A stretch of 64,000 nt of DNA from Erythrobacter neustonensis (lineage in GTDB: Bacteria > Pseudomonadota > Alphaproteobacteria > Sphingomonadales > Sphingomonadaceae). The notes below the pieces were generated by a model. That model saw nothing but the letters and a program-made list of their open reading frames with translations, was not told the origin of the DNA and did no database searches. Of this stretch, positions 31,868-42,855 are shown piece after piece. The translations under genes and the position numbers were made by a program. Location of the stretch: assembly GCF_001663175.1 (NCBI RefSeq), contig NZ_CP016033.1, forward strand, positions 2,790,001 to 2,854,000. Reading direction: 5' to 3'. Numbering within the stretch: position 1 is the stretch's first letter; every line of letters begins with the position of its first letter.

Positions 31868-31891
31868 CGTTTGCGTAGCAAACGGCAAGCT
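31868..31891 (+). repeat. REP-like hairpin repeat, left copy flanking the AIPR gene
   Basis: CGTTTGC-GTA-GCAAACG hairpin followed by GCAAGCT. An inverted copy lies at 33809-33832. Confidence 0.75.
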
Positions 31892-31910
31892 GGAAGCCAA
31901 TGCGAACTAA

Positions 31911-33644
31911 TCATTTTGCCATAGGATCAGGCCGACGTAATTCGGCAACTTTCCTCACCTCGTCAACGAGGGGGCGTGATTTCGCGCTATCTCTCTCGAT
32001 AGGCAAATTAAGGTTTTGAAGAGCCTCTCGCACAATCGCCACGCACTCATCGAAAACTGATTTTGACTTAATGCCATCGTCAATCTTTTCGAGAAGTCTA
32101 CCTGAATATGATGCGATTTTCTTATTTTTTGCTCCCGGAAATTCATTTTCTTCATAACGAACACGAAAAGCATAAAGCAGGAAATATTTAAACGGCCTAA
32201 TGTTACGATCTTCTATGCTCAACTTGCGTAACGCTATCTCAAATCGGTAAGCTGCAAGCGCAGCGACAAAGTATGGCTCAGGTCGGTGATCTGCTTGAAA
32301 AACTCTGTCTTTAACCGACTTCAGCAGCGTCCCCTGATAGCGACTTGCCTGATGAGGGAAATTAAGAAACATCGACGCAAAAAACTTTAATTGATTTCCG
32401 ATAGTGACAATCCGACCTTTCTCTATGCCTACAGTTGAAGCGAACTGCTTTGCACGCCTCTCGTAAAAAAGCTTTGCCTCCCCCTGCACTCCAGAGTAAA
32501 AATCTTCCAAATCTCTTTGAAATTGGGTTAAGGCAAGAAGATCGTTTTCCTCTACATTTGTCTGCTTATTTGTAGATTTTATGATGCTCTGTGCAACGTC
32601 TTCACTATTAGTATGGATTAGCTTAATAGGAATATATAGATCGCCATCTATGATATCCCTGTTTCCAAATATTACGTGGCTTGTTTGACATCCATTGACG
32701 ATCTGGTAGTCTTCTAAAATATATTGACTTGATGTTACTTTAATATTTCGGGCAACGATAGTAATTCCATTATTACGCAAAACGAATTGGTCAAAAAGCC
32801 GGTCAGTTATCGTCTTTGCTATGTCAGCATTGACGGGATTGTCGCCTTGAAAGTCTCTAACGTTGTCGACGAAAACGGACTTAATGATGTCTCCGCCATC
32901 ATCAACGAGTAATTTCAAAAATTCTTTGACCGGTAACACTCCAAGATATGATGCACTAACACCCGTTATTTTATGAAGAGTGACCAACTTCTCAAATTCT
33001 ATTTGACGAGAGATGCTGGTCTTAGTCGCCCGGTAGAGCGCCTGAAGCTGCTTGGCGCCGATGGGCTCGAATTCGACATGAGAAAACAAGTTTGTATCAA
33101 AGAGCTCCTGCTTTTTTCTTTTAATTGCCTCAACAAGATATGTGTCTTCAAGCCAATTGCCGGTGCAGACATAATACACTCTGCATGAGGGATTATCTTT
33201 CAGCCGAGAGGCGTTTTTATAAACTCGCTGCTTGATTTCAATTAACTTTTTAATATCATCATTGAATGGGAGGTTCTGTTCATCAGCAAATACCTCATTA
33301 ACCAAGTTATCACCGAGAGCGATAATTGCGGAACCATCAAAACTGGATGATGACTTTGCTTGAACGATAATAAATTCTACATCTAGGTAGCCATTTAACT
33401 GCAAAACGTCATCAATGTAATCCGCATCATTGGCTATACGTCCGTTTACTTTCACTGCGAACGCATCGACGTTTAAATCTTGGCCATCGCCAGCTACTAG
33501 ATCGATAGTGTCGAACTCCTCCGAGTATCTCGAAGAGATGACACTATACGCTGCAAAGTGTTCGAATTTTTTGTCATCCGACATGCCTTTCAGACCGTTG
33601 CTTTCTGCAAAGTCCAAAACGAGTGCTTGTGTTACCGAATCCAT
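31911..33644 (-). CDS. AIPR-family protein (putative abortive-infection phage resistance)
   Basis: 577 aa from the ATG at 33644 with GAGG 7 bases upstream; a TTG three bases earlier is the alternative. The N-terminal about 100 residues look nuclease-like: GDGQDLNVDAF (Asp60) then EFIIVQAK (Gln95, Lys97), a D...QxK pattern of PD-(D/E)xK folds. The AIPR core follows: NNGITIVAR at 291, NGCQT at 317, STNKQ at 357 and YERRAKQ at 394. AIPR proteins are linked to abortive infection against phages. The gene is strikingly AT-rich against its surroundings (for example 20 G+C in the 60 bases from 32101) and uses different codons, indicating horizontal transfer. Confidence 0.85.
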   Translation of the reverse strand: MDSVTQALVLDFAESNGLKGMSDDKKFEHFAAYSVISSRYSEEFDTIDLVAGDGQDLNVDAFAVKVNGRIANDADYIDDVLQLNGYLDVEFIIVQAKSSSSFDGSAIIALGDNLVNEVFADEQNLPFNDDIKKLIEIKQRVYKNASRLKDNPSCRVYYVCTGNWLEDTYLVEAIKRKKQELFDTNLFSHVEFEPIGAKQLQALYRATKTSISRQIEFEKLVTLHKITGVSASYLGVLPVKEFLKLLVDDGGDIIKSVFVDNVRDFQGDNPVNADIAKTITDRLFDQFVLRNNGITIVARNIKVTSSQYILEDYQIVNGCQTSHVIFGNRDIIDGDLYIPIKLIHTNSEDVAQSIIKSTNKQTNVEENDLLALTQFQRDLEDFYSGVQGEAKLFYERRAKQFASTVGIEKGRIVTIGNQLKFFASMFLNFPHQASRYQGTLLKSVKDRVFQADHRPEPYFVAALAAYRFEIALRKLSIEDRNIRPFKYFLLYAFRVRYEENEFPGAKNKKIASYSGRLLEKIDDGIKSKSVFDECVAIVREALQNLNLPIERDSAKSRPLVDEVRKVAELRRPDPMAK

Positions 33645-33720
33645 CAATTGCCCTCATATCGTTTGGCACATGATGAATGCGATCGTGCAAAGGCGCAAGA
33701 CATGCGACTGATAAACCTAT

Positions 33721-33747
33721 AAAAAAGGCCGCGGCAAAGCCGCGGCC
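33721..33747 (-). terminator. Rho-independent terminator of lepA
   Basis: GGCCGCGGC and GCCGCGGCC form a perfect 9-bp stem with a 3-base loop, followed on the minus strand by six T residues. It lies 135 bases past the lepA stop and just upstream of the AIPR gene, insulating it. Confidence 0.87.
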
Positions 33748-33808
33748 ATGACGTCGAACGGGATGGCCTGCGGCCACCCGCCGGCCGGAGTTACAGCCTC
33801 TCGCTTTT

Positions 33809-33832
33809 AGCTTGCCGTTCGCAGCGCGAACG
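33809..33832 (-). repeat. REP-like hairpin repeat, right copy flanking the AIPR gene
   Basis: Read on the minus strand it is CGTTCGC-GCT-GCGAACG followed by GCAAGCT, matching the left copy at 31868-31891. The stem differs from the left copy at one pair, with both partners changed, so the hairpin is preserved. Confidence 0.75.
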
Positions 33833-33881
33833 TCTGCGCTAGGCGCGGGGCTTCACTCCCATCCGCTCAGAATGAGAGAGG

Positions 33882-35699
<1,818 letters not shown>

Positions 35700-35773
35700 T
35701 GCCCCCGCCGATTAGCGTCGGAACGCGGCAATGTCATGCGCCAAAAACGCAACTGCGCTCACCGTCTTGCCCG

Positions 35774-37969
35774 TCACCCGATCTCCGCGCCGGGCGATGC
35801 GGCATAACCGAACTTGGGGATCGCGCCGATATTGGCGAAGCCGGCAAACTTCCCCGGGGCCAAGGGCGCAACCGGCGTCCCCGCCGCGGCGAGCGCATAG
35901 GGCGAGACGCGGTTGCGGGTGCATAAGCCGCCCGCGCCATCCTCGACCAGCGATTGCTCGAATTCCAGCCCCTGCACATCGCCGTTGGTGCGCGTCACCG
36001 TTGCCACGGCGAGTTGGCCGCCGCCGAGGTCGACCACGAACTGCGTGCCTTTGGGCACATTGGCAAGGCCTTCGATCAGCGCGCCGGTGCGCGACAGGTT
36101 GCGCAAGGTGACTTCATAGGCATAGTCGTCGTGGATGACCTGGATCTTGCGGAACACCGTGCGGCGCCGTGCGCGCACCGTGCGTTCGGCATTGGGATCG
36201 ATCTTCCATGTGCCGCCCGCCATTTCGGCCAGCGCGATCTCGGCATCGACCGGCTCGCAGAAGATCGGGCCTTCGAGATAGCGCACACCGCTCGTCGTCA
36301 GCGCCGCGAGCAGCGCTGCGCTTTCGATCCCGCCGGCCATCGTGTCCATCTGCAACGCGCCGGCAAGCGCGGCAATCGCCCGCACAAGGCCCATCTCGCG
36401 GCTGTCGTGACGCTCGGCCTCGGCGACCAGTTTGGGATCGATCTTGATCGCATCGAACGGCGCGCGCCGCAGGTAGGCGAGCGAGGAATAGCCCGACCCG
36501 AATTCGTCGAGCGTGAGCCGCACGCCGAGCTTGAACAGGGCCGCAAGCGTGCGGTCGACCACGCTGGTATCGCCGAAGAACACCGCTTCGCTGATTTCGA
36601 GTTCCAACCGCGTCGGTGCAAGACCTGCCTCTTCGAGCGCGCCGGCGACCAGCGCGACAAAGTCATCGGCGAGGAACAGCGCCACCGGAACATTCACCGC
36701 AACCCTGACGGTCCCCGGCCATTGCGCCGCGCGCGCACAGGCTTCGGCGATGGCCCATCGCCCGACATCGGCCTGCATCGCCGAGCCTTCGATGATCTGC
36801 ACGAATTCCTCTTCGTCGATGATCCCGCGGTCTGCGTGGTTCCAGCAGACATGCGCTTCGAGCGACGCGACCGTGCCGGCGCCCGCTTCGACGATCGGTT
36901 CGAACCGCAGAAACAGCTGATCATCGCGCAGCGCCGTGCCCAGATCCTGTTCGAGCCGGCGGCGAAAGATCGTCTCGTTTTCCAGTTCGCCCGAGAAGAA
37001 CCGGAACTGCCCGCGCCCGCCGTTCTTGGCTGCGTAGAGCGCAAGGTCCGCCGCGCGCACCAGATCCTCGCGGCTCACCCCGTCGTGCGGCGCGATTGCG
37101 ATCCCGACCGAGGCACCGATCACGCAGCGGCCTTCGTCAAGACTATAGGGCTGGCGCAGCATCGTGATGATCTTCATCGCGATGTCCCCCAGGACGCCGC
37201 GGTCGTCGATATCGGGCAGCAGCACCTGGAATTCGTCGCCGCCCAGCCGGCCGATCTCGCATTCGCGGTCGATCGCGCGGCCAAGGCGGGCCGCGACCTG
37301 CTTGAGCAGTTCGTCCCCCGCCGCATGCCCCAGCGTATCGTTGACATGCTTGAAGCGATCGAGGTCGAGCATCATCAGCGCGCAATTGCGCTTGGCCTGC
37401 CGGAACGCGGTCAGCGTGGCGTCGATATGCTGCGCCATGCGGTGGCGGTTGCTGAGCCCGGTAAGCGAATCGAAGCGCGCCAGCCGCGCGGTTTCCGCCT
37501 CGCGGTAGAATTCCTCGGTGATGTCTGCGCCGGTGCCGCGAAAGCCGATGAAGTTGCCTTGCGCGTCCTTGACCGGCTGGCCTGCCAGCCGCAGCACTGC
37601 GCCTTCGGGCCGCTGGCTGGCGCGCAGCGACATCCCCGAAAACGCCCGGTGCGCGCCGAGCATCAACGCGAGCGACTTGCCGCGTTCTTCGCGGTCGGCC
37701 GCGGCGAAGATCGTGGTGAGCGGTTTGCCGATCAGATCGCCAAGCGCAAGATCGAGCCGCGCGGCGATCGTCGGCGACAAATAGGTGAGGTGGCCGTGTG
37801 CATCGCTCGCCCAGAACCAGCCGAGGCCGGATTGTTCCAGCTCGTCCAGCATCGCCAACCGCTCGCCATCGGACATGCCCGGCGCTGCGCCGGCCGACGC
37901 CGGACGGGGCTGCGCACGCGCGGGCGATGCGCCGCCGTGACGAGAAGACAACAGACCCTTCAGGGACAT
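35774..37969 (-). CDS. PAS-GGDEF-EAL-PilZ protein with degenerate EAL domain
   Basis: 731 aa, cytoplasmic. PAS at about 38-155, GGDEF at about 165-325 with intact GGDEF at 243-247, EAL-type domain at about 335-575 and PilZ at about 595-675. The EAL domain has lost key positions: EALxR reads EAHVC (371-375), DDFG reads DEFG (488-490), the AEGVE segment reads AGGIE (Gly546) and the QGY glutamine is Glu566. It should not hydrolyse c-di-GMP but may bind it. The PilZ RxxxR (Arg603/Arg607) and NLSRTG (624-629) motifs are intact. It follows its paralog by 131 bases, presumably after tandem duplication. Confidence 0.9.
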   Translation of the reverse strand: MSLKGLLSSRHGGASPARAQPRPASAGAAPGMSDGERLAMLDELEQSGLGWFWASDAHGHLTYLSPTIAARLDLALGDLIGKPLTTIFAAADREERGKSLALMLGAHRAFSGMSLRASQRPEGAVLRLAGQPVKDAQGNFIGFRGTGADITEEFYREAETARLARFDSLTGLSNRHRMAQHIDATLTAFRQAKRNCALMMLDLDRFKHVNDTLGHAAGDELLKQVAARLGRAIDRECEIGRLGGDEFQVLLPDIDDRGVLGDIAMKIITMLRQPYSLDEGRCVIGASVGIAIAPHDGVSREDLVRAADLALYAAKNGGRGQFRFFSGELENETIFRRRLEQDLGTALRDDQLFLRFEPIVEAGAGTVASLEAHVCWNHADRGIIDEEEFVQIIEGSAMQADVGRWAIAEACARAAQWPGTVRVAVNVPVALFLADDFVALVAGALEEAGLAPTRLELEISEAVFFGDTSVVDRTLAALFKLGVRLTLDEFGSGYSSLAYLRRAPFDAIKIDPKLVAEAERHDSREMGLVRAIAALAGALQMDTMAGGIESAALLAALTTSGVRYLEGPIFCEPVDAEIALAEMAGGTWKIDPNAERTVRARRRTVFRKIQVIHDDYAYEVTLRNLSRTGALIEGLANVPKGTQFVVDLGGGQLAVATVTRTNGDVQGLEFEQSLVEDGAGGLCTRNRVSPYALAAAGTPVAPLAPGKFAGFANIGAIPKFGYAASPGAEIG

Positions 37970-38100
37970 CCCGCTGATAATCCTTCAGACACCGCGCGCA
38001 GTCGAGGCCGCTGCGCCGGACGTTGTTTGACAGGGACTAAAGCGGGGTGGTTATTTTTCTGCTAAGGCGATCGGCATCCACAAGGCAAAATATGCCGCGA

Positions 38101-40824
38101 TTATCCGATCGGCGCGGCCTGCGTCGCCGGCTTGAAAACCGGAAACCCGCCATCTGCACGGCGTTGCAGGGGCTGGTGGAATTCGATCCCGACGCGGTTT
38201 TCGCGCGACCAGCGCACCTGCGCCGTGATCGATGTGTCCGCGCCGAATTCGACGCGCAAGACGCTGCCCGCGGGCACGTTCCACAGGCCTTCGACCATCG
38301 CGCCGCTTTCGGAGACGTTGCGCACCGTGGCATTTAGGCGGTTGCCGTTGTGAACCACAACCACCCGCCGCAGCAGATTCTGGCGCTTTGCGCGCACCGA
38401 CTGCGGCCCTTCGGCCTCCGCCACCAGATCGCCTGCCACCAGCAATGCGGCTTCGGCTGCGCTCATCGGTTTGAAATAGATATGTCCCTGGACATGGCTG
38501 CACCCCAGCAGGCGCACCAGTTCAAGCTCGTCGAGCGTCTCCACCCCTTCGGCGGTGGTATCCATATGCAATGCTTCGGCGAGGCTGGTGATCGAAGCGA
38601 TGATCGCGCCGTTGCGGCTGCCCTCCTCGGTCGCGCCCTGCACGAAGCTGCGGTCGATCTTGATCTTGTCGAACGGCGCCTTCTTCAGATAGCCCAATGA
38701 GGAATAGCCCGTGCCGAAATCGTCGAGCGCGAGGCGCACGCCCACGCGCTTCAACGCCTTGAACATCGCATCGGTGCCGGCGTTGTCGTTGAGGAACACG
38801 CTTTCGGTGATTTCCAGTTCGAGCCGCGACGGCGCGACCCCGCTGTGCGCCAGCGCGTTGGCGACGATATTGGGCAGGTCGGGGTTGGCGAATTGCAACG
38901 CCGAGACATTGACCGCGCAGCGCACCGATCGCGGCCAGCGGGCCAGATCCTCGCACGCGGTGCGCAGCACCCATTGCCCGATCCGGTCGATCAGGCCGGT
39001 GTCTTCGGCAATCGGCACGAACTTGCTCGGGCTGATCCATCCGCGCTTGGGATGATGCCAGCGCATCAGCGCCTCGAAGCCGACGATCTTCTCGTTCGCG
39101 GCAAACACCACAGGCTGGTAGAACAGCTGGAATTCGCCCTTGGCGATCGCTTCACGCAGGTCCTGTTCAAGCTCGGCGCGTTCTTCGACCGCTGCGTGCA
39201 GATCGGCGGCATAGAAGCGCGATACTCCGCGCCCCGCATCCTTGGCGGCATAAAGTGCCAGGTCAACATTGCGGATCAGCTCCTCGCTGCTCGCCCCGTG
39301 CTCCGGCGCCAGTGCAATTCCCACCGATGCGCCGATCACCACGTTCGTGCCCTGAACCGCGTAGGGCTGCGAAAGTGCAGCGATGATTTCCTGCGCCAGT
39401 TGGGCCAGCGTGCTGCGATCCTGATGACCGGGCACGATCACCTGGAATTCATCGCCGCCCAAACGCCCGCAGCGCCCCTGCTGGCCGATCGCGCGCTCCA
39501 GACGCTGCGCCACCTGTTTCAATAGCGCATCGCCAGCCGGGTGCCCCAGCGTATCGTTGACCTGCTTGAACCGGTCGAGATCGAGCATCAGCACCGCGCA
39601 GGATCGTTCGCGCGCGCTGGGCGCTGCGAGGATCTGTTCGAGCGCCTTGCTCATCTGGACGCGGTTGGCGAGCCCGGTGAGCGAATCGTAATGCGCAAGG
39701 CGCGATACCTGCTGCTCGCTGCGGCGCTTTTCGGTGAGATCGGTGCCGTGCCCGCGAAAGCCGCAGAAATTCTTGTAGCCATCATAGACCGGACGGCCCG
39801 CGAGCGCCCACCAGCGTTCCTCTCCCGTGGTCGCCGCGCGCACCTCGACATCGTGGAAGGCCGAGCGTGCCGACAGGTGGAAAGCAAGCGTGCGTTCCGC
39901 GTCAGCCGCGCTCTGGGAAGGGTCGACGATCTGTGCGAGCGGGCCACCCACGACATCTTCGGCGCGGCGCCCCAGCACGGCGGCAGCCTTGGGCGAGATA
40001 TAGGTGATCAGCCCGCGCCGGTCGGTTTCCCAGAACCAGCCCTGCCCCGTCTCCTCGAAGCTGCGCAGGATATCCTCGGCGCGCGCGGCGACACGTTCGC
40101 GCGCTTCGCGGGCGAGGCGGCGGCGCTGCGCGGCCTTCCATTCGAGCCGCGCGATCAGCAACAGCGTCAGCGCCGCGGCAATAATGGCGGCATAGGTGAC
40201 ACCGCTTGGCGCCAGTATTGCAAACCCTGCCCAACCGGCGATCTTGCCGATGAACAGCGAGACGATCCGCATGTCGAACAGCGCGGCTGCGGCAGCATTA
40301 ATGCAAACCAGGGTGGCGATCGCCCATTGCCAGGGCAACCCTTCTGCGACCCATAACGCCAGCGCGAGGCCCGCGCAGGCCATCGGCAGGATGATGCCGA
40401 AAAACACGATCGCCAACCTTGCCGCAGCCCCCGTCTCGGGGCGGCGCTCGGTCACGGCAAACAGCGAGCCGCAGGCGAACAGCGCGGCTGATGCCAGCGC
40501 AAGGCCCAGCGTTACCGGCGAAGGCAATCCCTGAAACACCAGCGCTGCCAGCACGAAGGCGGCCACCAGAAACAGCGTCATGCCGCCCGCCTCGCGCGGG
40601 AGATAGAAATCCTGCTCTCCGGCTGATCTGTCGGCAACCTCCTGCGCGGCGCTACCGGCATCGGTGCGAAGGCGATGCGGCCCGCGGCGTGTATCGCGGG
40701 CGCGGCCATCGGTGCCGTGGGGTCCTTGTGCGGGATCGGTCCGGGCAAGCGACCGCTCACCGCGCGACCCATCGCGGGCGCGCGGATCGGGCGTCGCAAG
40801 CTTCCGGATCGGTTCCCCAGCCAT
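38101..40824 (-). CDS. Membrane PAS-GGDEF-EAL-PilZ protein with intact EAL motifs
   Basis: 907 aa. About six transmembrane helices between residues 82 and 226, PAS at about 250-365, GGDEF (456-460), EAL with intact motifs (EALMR 584-588, NVS 639, DDFGTG 701, AEGVE 758, QGH 779) and C-terminal PilZ at about 811-885. It could both make and degrade c-di-GMP. In the PilZ domain the first arginine of RxxxR is Gln815 (Arg819 retained; Arg814 adjacent), so ligand binding may be weakened, while NVSESG is intact. Paralog of the downstream gene. Residues 1-80 are charged and may partly be an over-called start. Confidence 0.9.
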   Translation of the reverse strand: MAGEPIRKLATPDPRARDGSRGERSLARTDPAQGPHGTDGRARDTRRGPHRLRTDAGSAAQEVADRSAGEQDFYLPREAGGMTLFLVAAFVLAALVFQGLPSPVTLGLALASAALFACGSLFAVTERRPETGAAARLAIVFFGIILPMACAGLALALWVAEGLPWQWAIATLVCINAAAAALFDMRIVSLFIGKIAGWAGFAILAPSGVTYAAIIAAALTLLLIARLEWKAAQRRRLAREARERVAARAEDILRSFEETGQGWFWETDRRGLITYISPKAAAVLGRRAEDVVGGPLAQIVDPSQSAADAERTLAFHLSARSAFHDVEVRAATTGEERWWALAGRPVYDGYKNFCGFRGHGTDLTEKRRSEQQVSRLAHYDSLTGLANRVQMSKALEQILAAPSARERSCAVLMLDLDRFKQVNDTLGHPAGDALLKQVAQRLERAIGQQGRCGRLGGDEFQVIVPGHQDRSTLAQLAQEIIAALSQPYAVQGTNVVIGASVGIALAPEHGASSEELIRNVDLALYAAKDAGRGVSRFYAADLHAAVEERAELEQDLREAIAKGEFQLFYQPVVFAANEKIVGFEALMRWHHPKRGWISPSKFVPIAEDTGLIDRIGQWVLRTACEDLARWPRSVRCAVNVSALQFANPDLPNIVANALAHSGVAPSRLELEITESVFLNDNAGTDAMFKALKRVGVRLALDDFGTGYSSLGYLKKAPFDKIKIDRSFVQGATEEGSRNGAIIASITSLAEALHMDTTAEGVETLDELELVRLLGCSHVQGHIYFKPMSAAEAALLVAGDLVAEAEGPQSVRAKRQNLLRRVVVVHNGNRLNATVRNVSESGAMVEGLWNVPAGSVLRVEFGADTSITAQVRWSRENRVGIEFHQPLQRRADGGFPVFKPATQAAPIG

Positions 40825-40949
40825 CGCGGCGGCATGCCCGCGAATCGCTGATGAAATCGTTAACCGGCAGCGCCAATTCTTTCATCTTTGCAGCCCAGCC
40901 CGCCAGCCCAAGCCGATGCTTGCAACTTGCCCGCCAAGCCTGCACACCT

Positions 40950-40974
40950 TGTTGCAATGCCCCGTATCGCAACA
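40950..40974. promoter_or_regulatory. Inverted repeat upstream of phaC
   Basis: TGTTGC and GCAACA are separated by 13 bases, 53 bases ahead of the phaC start. Possible operator or hairpin; no regulator gene is adjacent. Confidence 0.4.
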
Positions 40975-41027
40975 GCGACTGTGCAAAGCAGCGCGGGCGA
41001 ACGGGCGGGACAAGGGGATCGATCGAA

Positions 41028-42722
41028 ATGGCAGCCAAGGTAAAGCTCGAAAACGAAGCCGCGCAGTCCACCAATGCGCTGGGCCCGCTGATCGGCGTCG
41101 CGCGCGAGGATTTCGTCAGCGCGGTCGCATTGCTGCTGCGCGAAACCGCGTCCGATCCGGCGCGGCTGGTGCGCCACAGCACCGCGATCGCACAGGACAT
41201 GGTCAAGATCATGACTGGAAAGAGCGATCTCGCCCCCGATCCCAAGGACAAGCGGTTCATGGACCCCGCTTGGGCTTACAACCCGTTCTTCCGGGCTGGC
41301 GCGCAATATTACCTCGCCGTGCAGAAGGGCATGAAGAACTGGCTCGAAGAGCTTGAGCTAGACGAGCTTGAACGCAACCGCGCGAACTTCATCGCCAACA
41401 TCATTCTCGACGGGCTTGCCCCCACCAATTCCCTCGTGGGCAATCCGACCGCGCAAAAGCAGATCATCAATTCGGGCGGGCTCAGCCTCATCAAGGGGCT
41501 GCAGAACGCGTATAACGACATGGTCCACAACAAGGGCATGGTCAGCCAGGTCGACAAGCGGCCGTTTACCGTCGGCAAGAACGTCGCCTGTTCGAAAGGC
41601 AATGTCATCTATCGCGACGAGATCATGGAGCTGGTGCAATATGCCCCCGCCACCGACACGGTTTACGCGGTCCCGCAGCTGACGATCCCGCCGCAGATCA
41701 ACAAGATGTACATCAACGACCTGTCGCCCGACAAATCGGTGATCAAGTGGCAGGTCGAGAACGGTATCCAGTCCTTCGTGATCTCATGGCGCAACCCGAC
41801 CAAGGAGATGGGCCACTGGGGCATGGACGATTACATCGCCGCCTGCGAAAAGGCGCTTGCGGTGGTCGCCGACATTACCGGGTCGAAAAAGGTCAACGTG
41901 TCGGCGGGATGCTCGGGCGGACAGACCGCCGCGGTGCTGGCATCGAAGCTTGCCGCCACCAACAATCCCATCCTCGGCGCGCTGACATTGATGGTGTGCG
42001 TGCTGCACCCCAAGCCGACCGATATCGAAGCCGGTTCACTGGTCAGCGAAAACGGGATGCAGCTGGCCCGGCAGCGCGCGATGAAAGCCGGGGTGATCAA
42101 GGCCGACGATCTGGCGCGCGGCTTTGCCTGGCTGCGGCCCAACGACCTGATCTGGAACTATGTCATCAACAACTACCTGCTGGGGCAAGACCCGCCGGCA
42201 TTCGACGTGCTGTTCTGGAATGCGGACGCGACCAACCTGTCCTCAAGCCTGATGGGCGATTTCCTGACGCTGTTCGAAACGCTTGCCTTCACCAAGCAGG
42301 GCGAGGTCGAGATGGCCGGGCACAAGATCGATCTGTCGAAGGTCACCGCCGACCTGTTCATCCTCGGCGGGGTCACCGATCACATCACCCCGTGGAAGGC
42401 GACCTATCGTTCGACGCAATTGTTCGGATCGAAGGATGTGACTTACGTGCTTTCGCAAAGCGGGCACATGCAGGCGATCCTCAACCCGCCGGGCAATCCG
42501 AAGGCGAAGTATTTCGTCCAGTCGAAAAAGGGCAAGCTGCCCGCCACCGCCGATGACTGGCTGGCAGGCGTCGAAGAGGTCAAGGGCAGCTGGTGGCCGC
42601 TGTGGACCGAATGGCTGCAGAAACGCTCGGGCGAGAAGACCGCAGCCCCCGCCAGTCTCGGGAGCGCAGCCTATCCCGCGATGGAAGCGGCACCGGGACT
42701 CTACGTCGTCGAAGAAGTCTGA
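41028..42722 (+). CDS. phaC: Polyhydroxyalkanoate synthase
   Basis: 564 aa from the ATG at 41028 with an AAGGGG site. The catalytic triad is recognisable: Cys295 in SAGCSGGQ, Asp451 in GGVTDHITPW and His480 in SGHMQAILNPPGNPK. The lipase-like box reads A-G-C-S-G, with Ala in place of the first Gly, closer to the class II form than to the class I GYCIGG. The enzyme polymerises 3-hydroxyacyl-CoA into storage granules. A PhaZ-type depolymerase follows, and 3-hydroxybutyrate dehydrogenase lies at 13.5 kb. No phasin or phaA/B gene is nearby. Confidence 0.92.
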   Translation: MAAKVKLENEAAQSTNALGPLIGVAREDFVSAVALLLRETASDPARLVRHSTAIAQDMVKIMTGKSDLAPDPKDKRFMDPAWAYNPFFRAGAQYYLAVQKGMKNWLEELELDELERNRANFIANIILDGLAPTNSLVGNPTAQKQIINSGGLSLIKGLQNAYNDMVHNKGMVSQVDKRPFTVGKNVACSKGNVIYRDEIMELVQYAPATDTVYAVPQLTIPPQINKMYINDLSPDKSVIKWQVENGIQSFVISWRNPTKEMGHWGMDDYIAACEKALAVVADITGSKKVNVSAGCSGGQTAAVLASKLAATNNPILGALTLMVCVLHPKPTDIEAGSLVSENGMQLARQRAMKAGVIKADDLARGFAWLRPNDLIWNYVINNYLLGQDPPAFDVLFWNADATNLSSSLMGDFLTLFETLAFTKQGEVEMAGHKIDLSKVTADLFILGGVTDHITPWKATYRSTQLFGSKDVTYVLSQSGHMQAILNPPGNPKAKYFVQSKKGKLPATADDWLAGVEEVKGSWWPLWTEWLQKRSGEKTAAPASLGSAAYPAMEAAPGLYVVEEV

Positions 42723-42855
42723 TACACCCGCCCGCGGCCACGGCGTTCGGCAACGATCGCCGGGCCGGCACAAGCTTGTGGGCGCGCGCGCTAAGGGATC
42801 GGCGTGCGCGCCCAACCCGCCCCTTTTTCCGGGGGCGCAGAAAGGACAAGAATTG

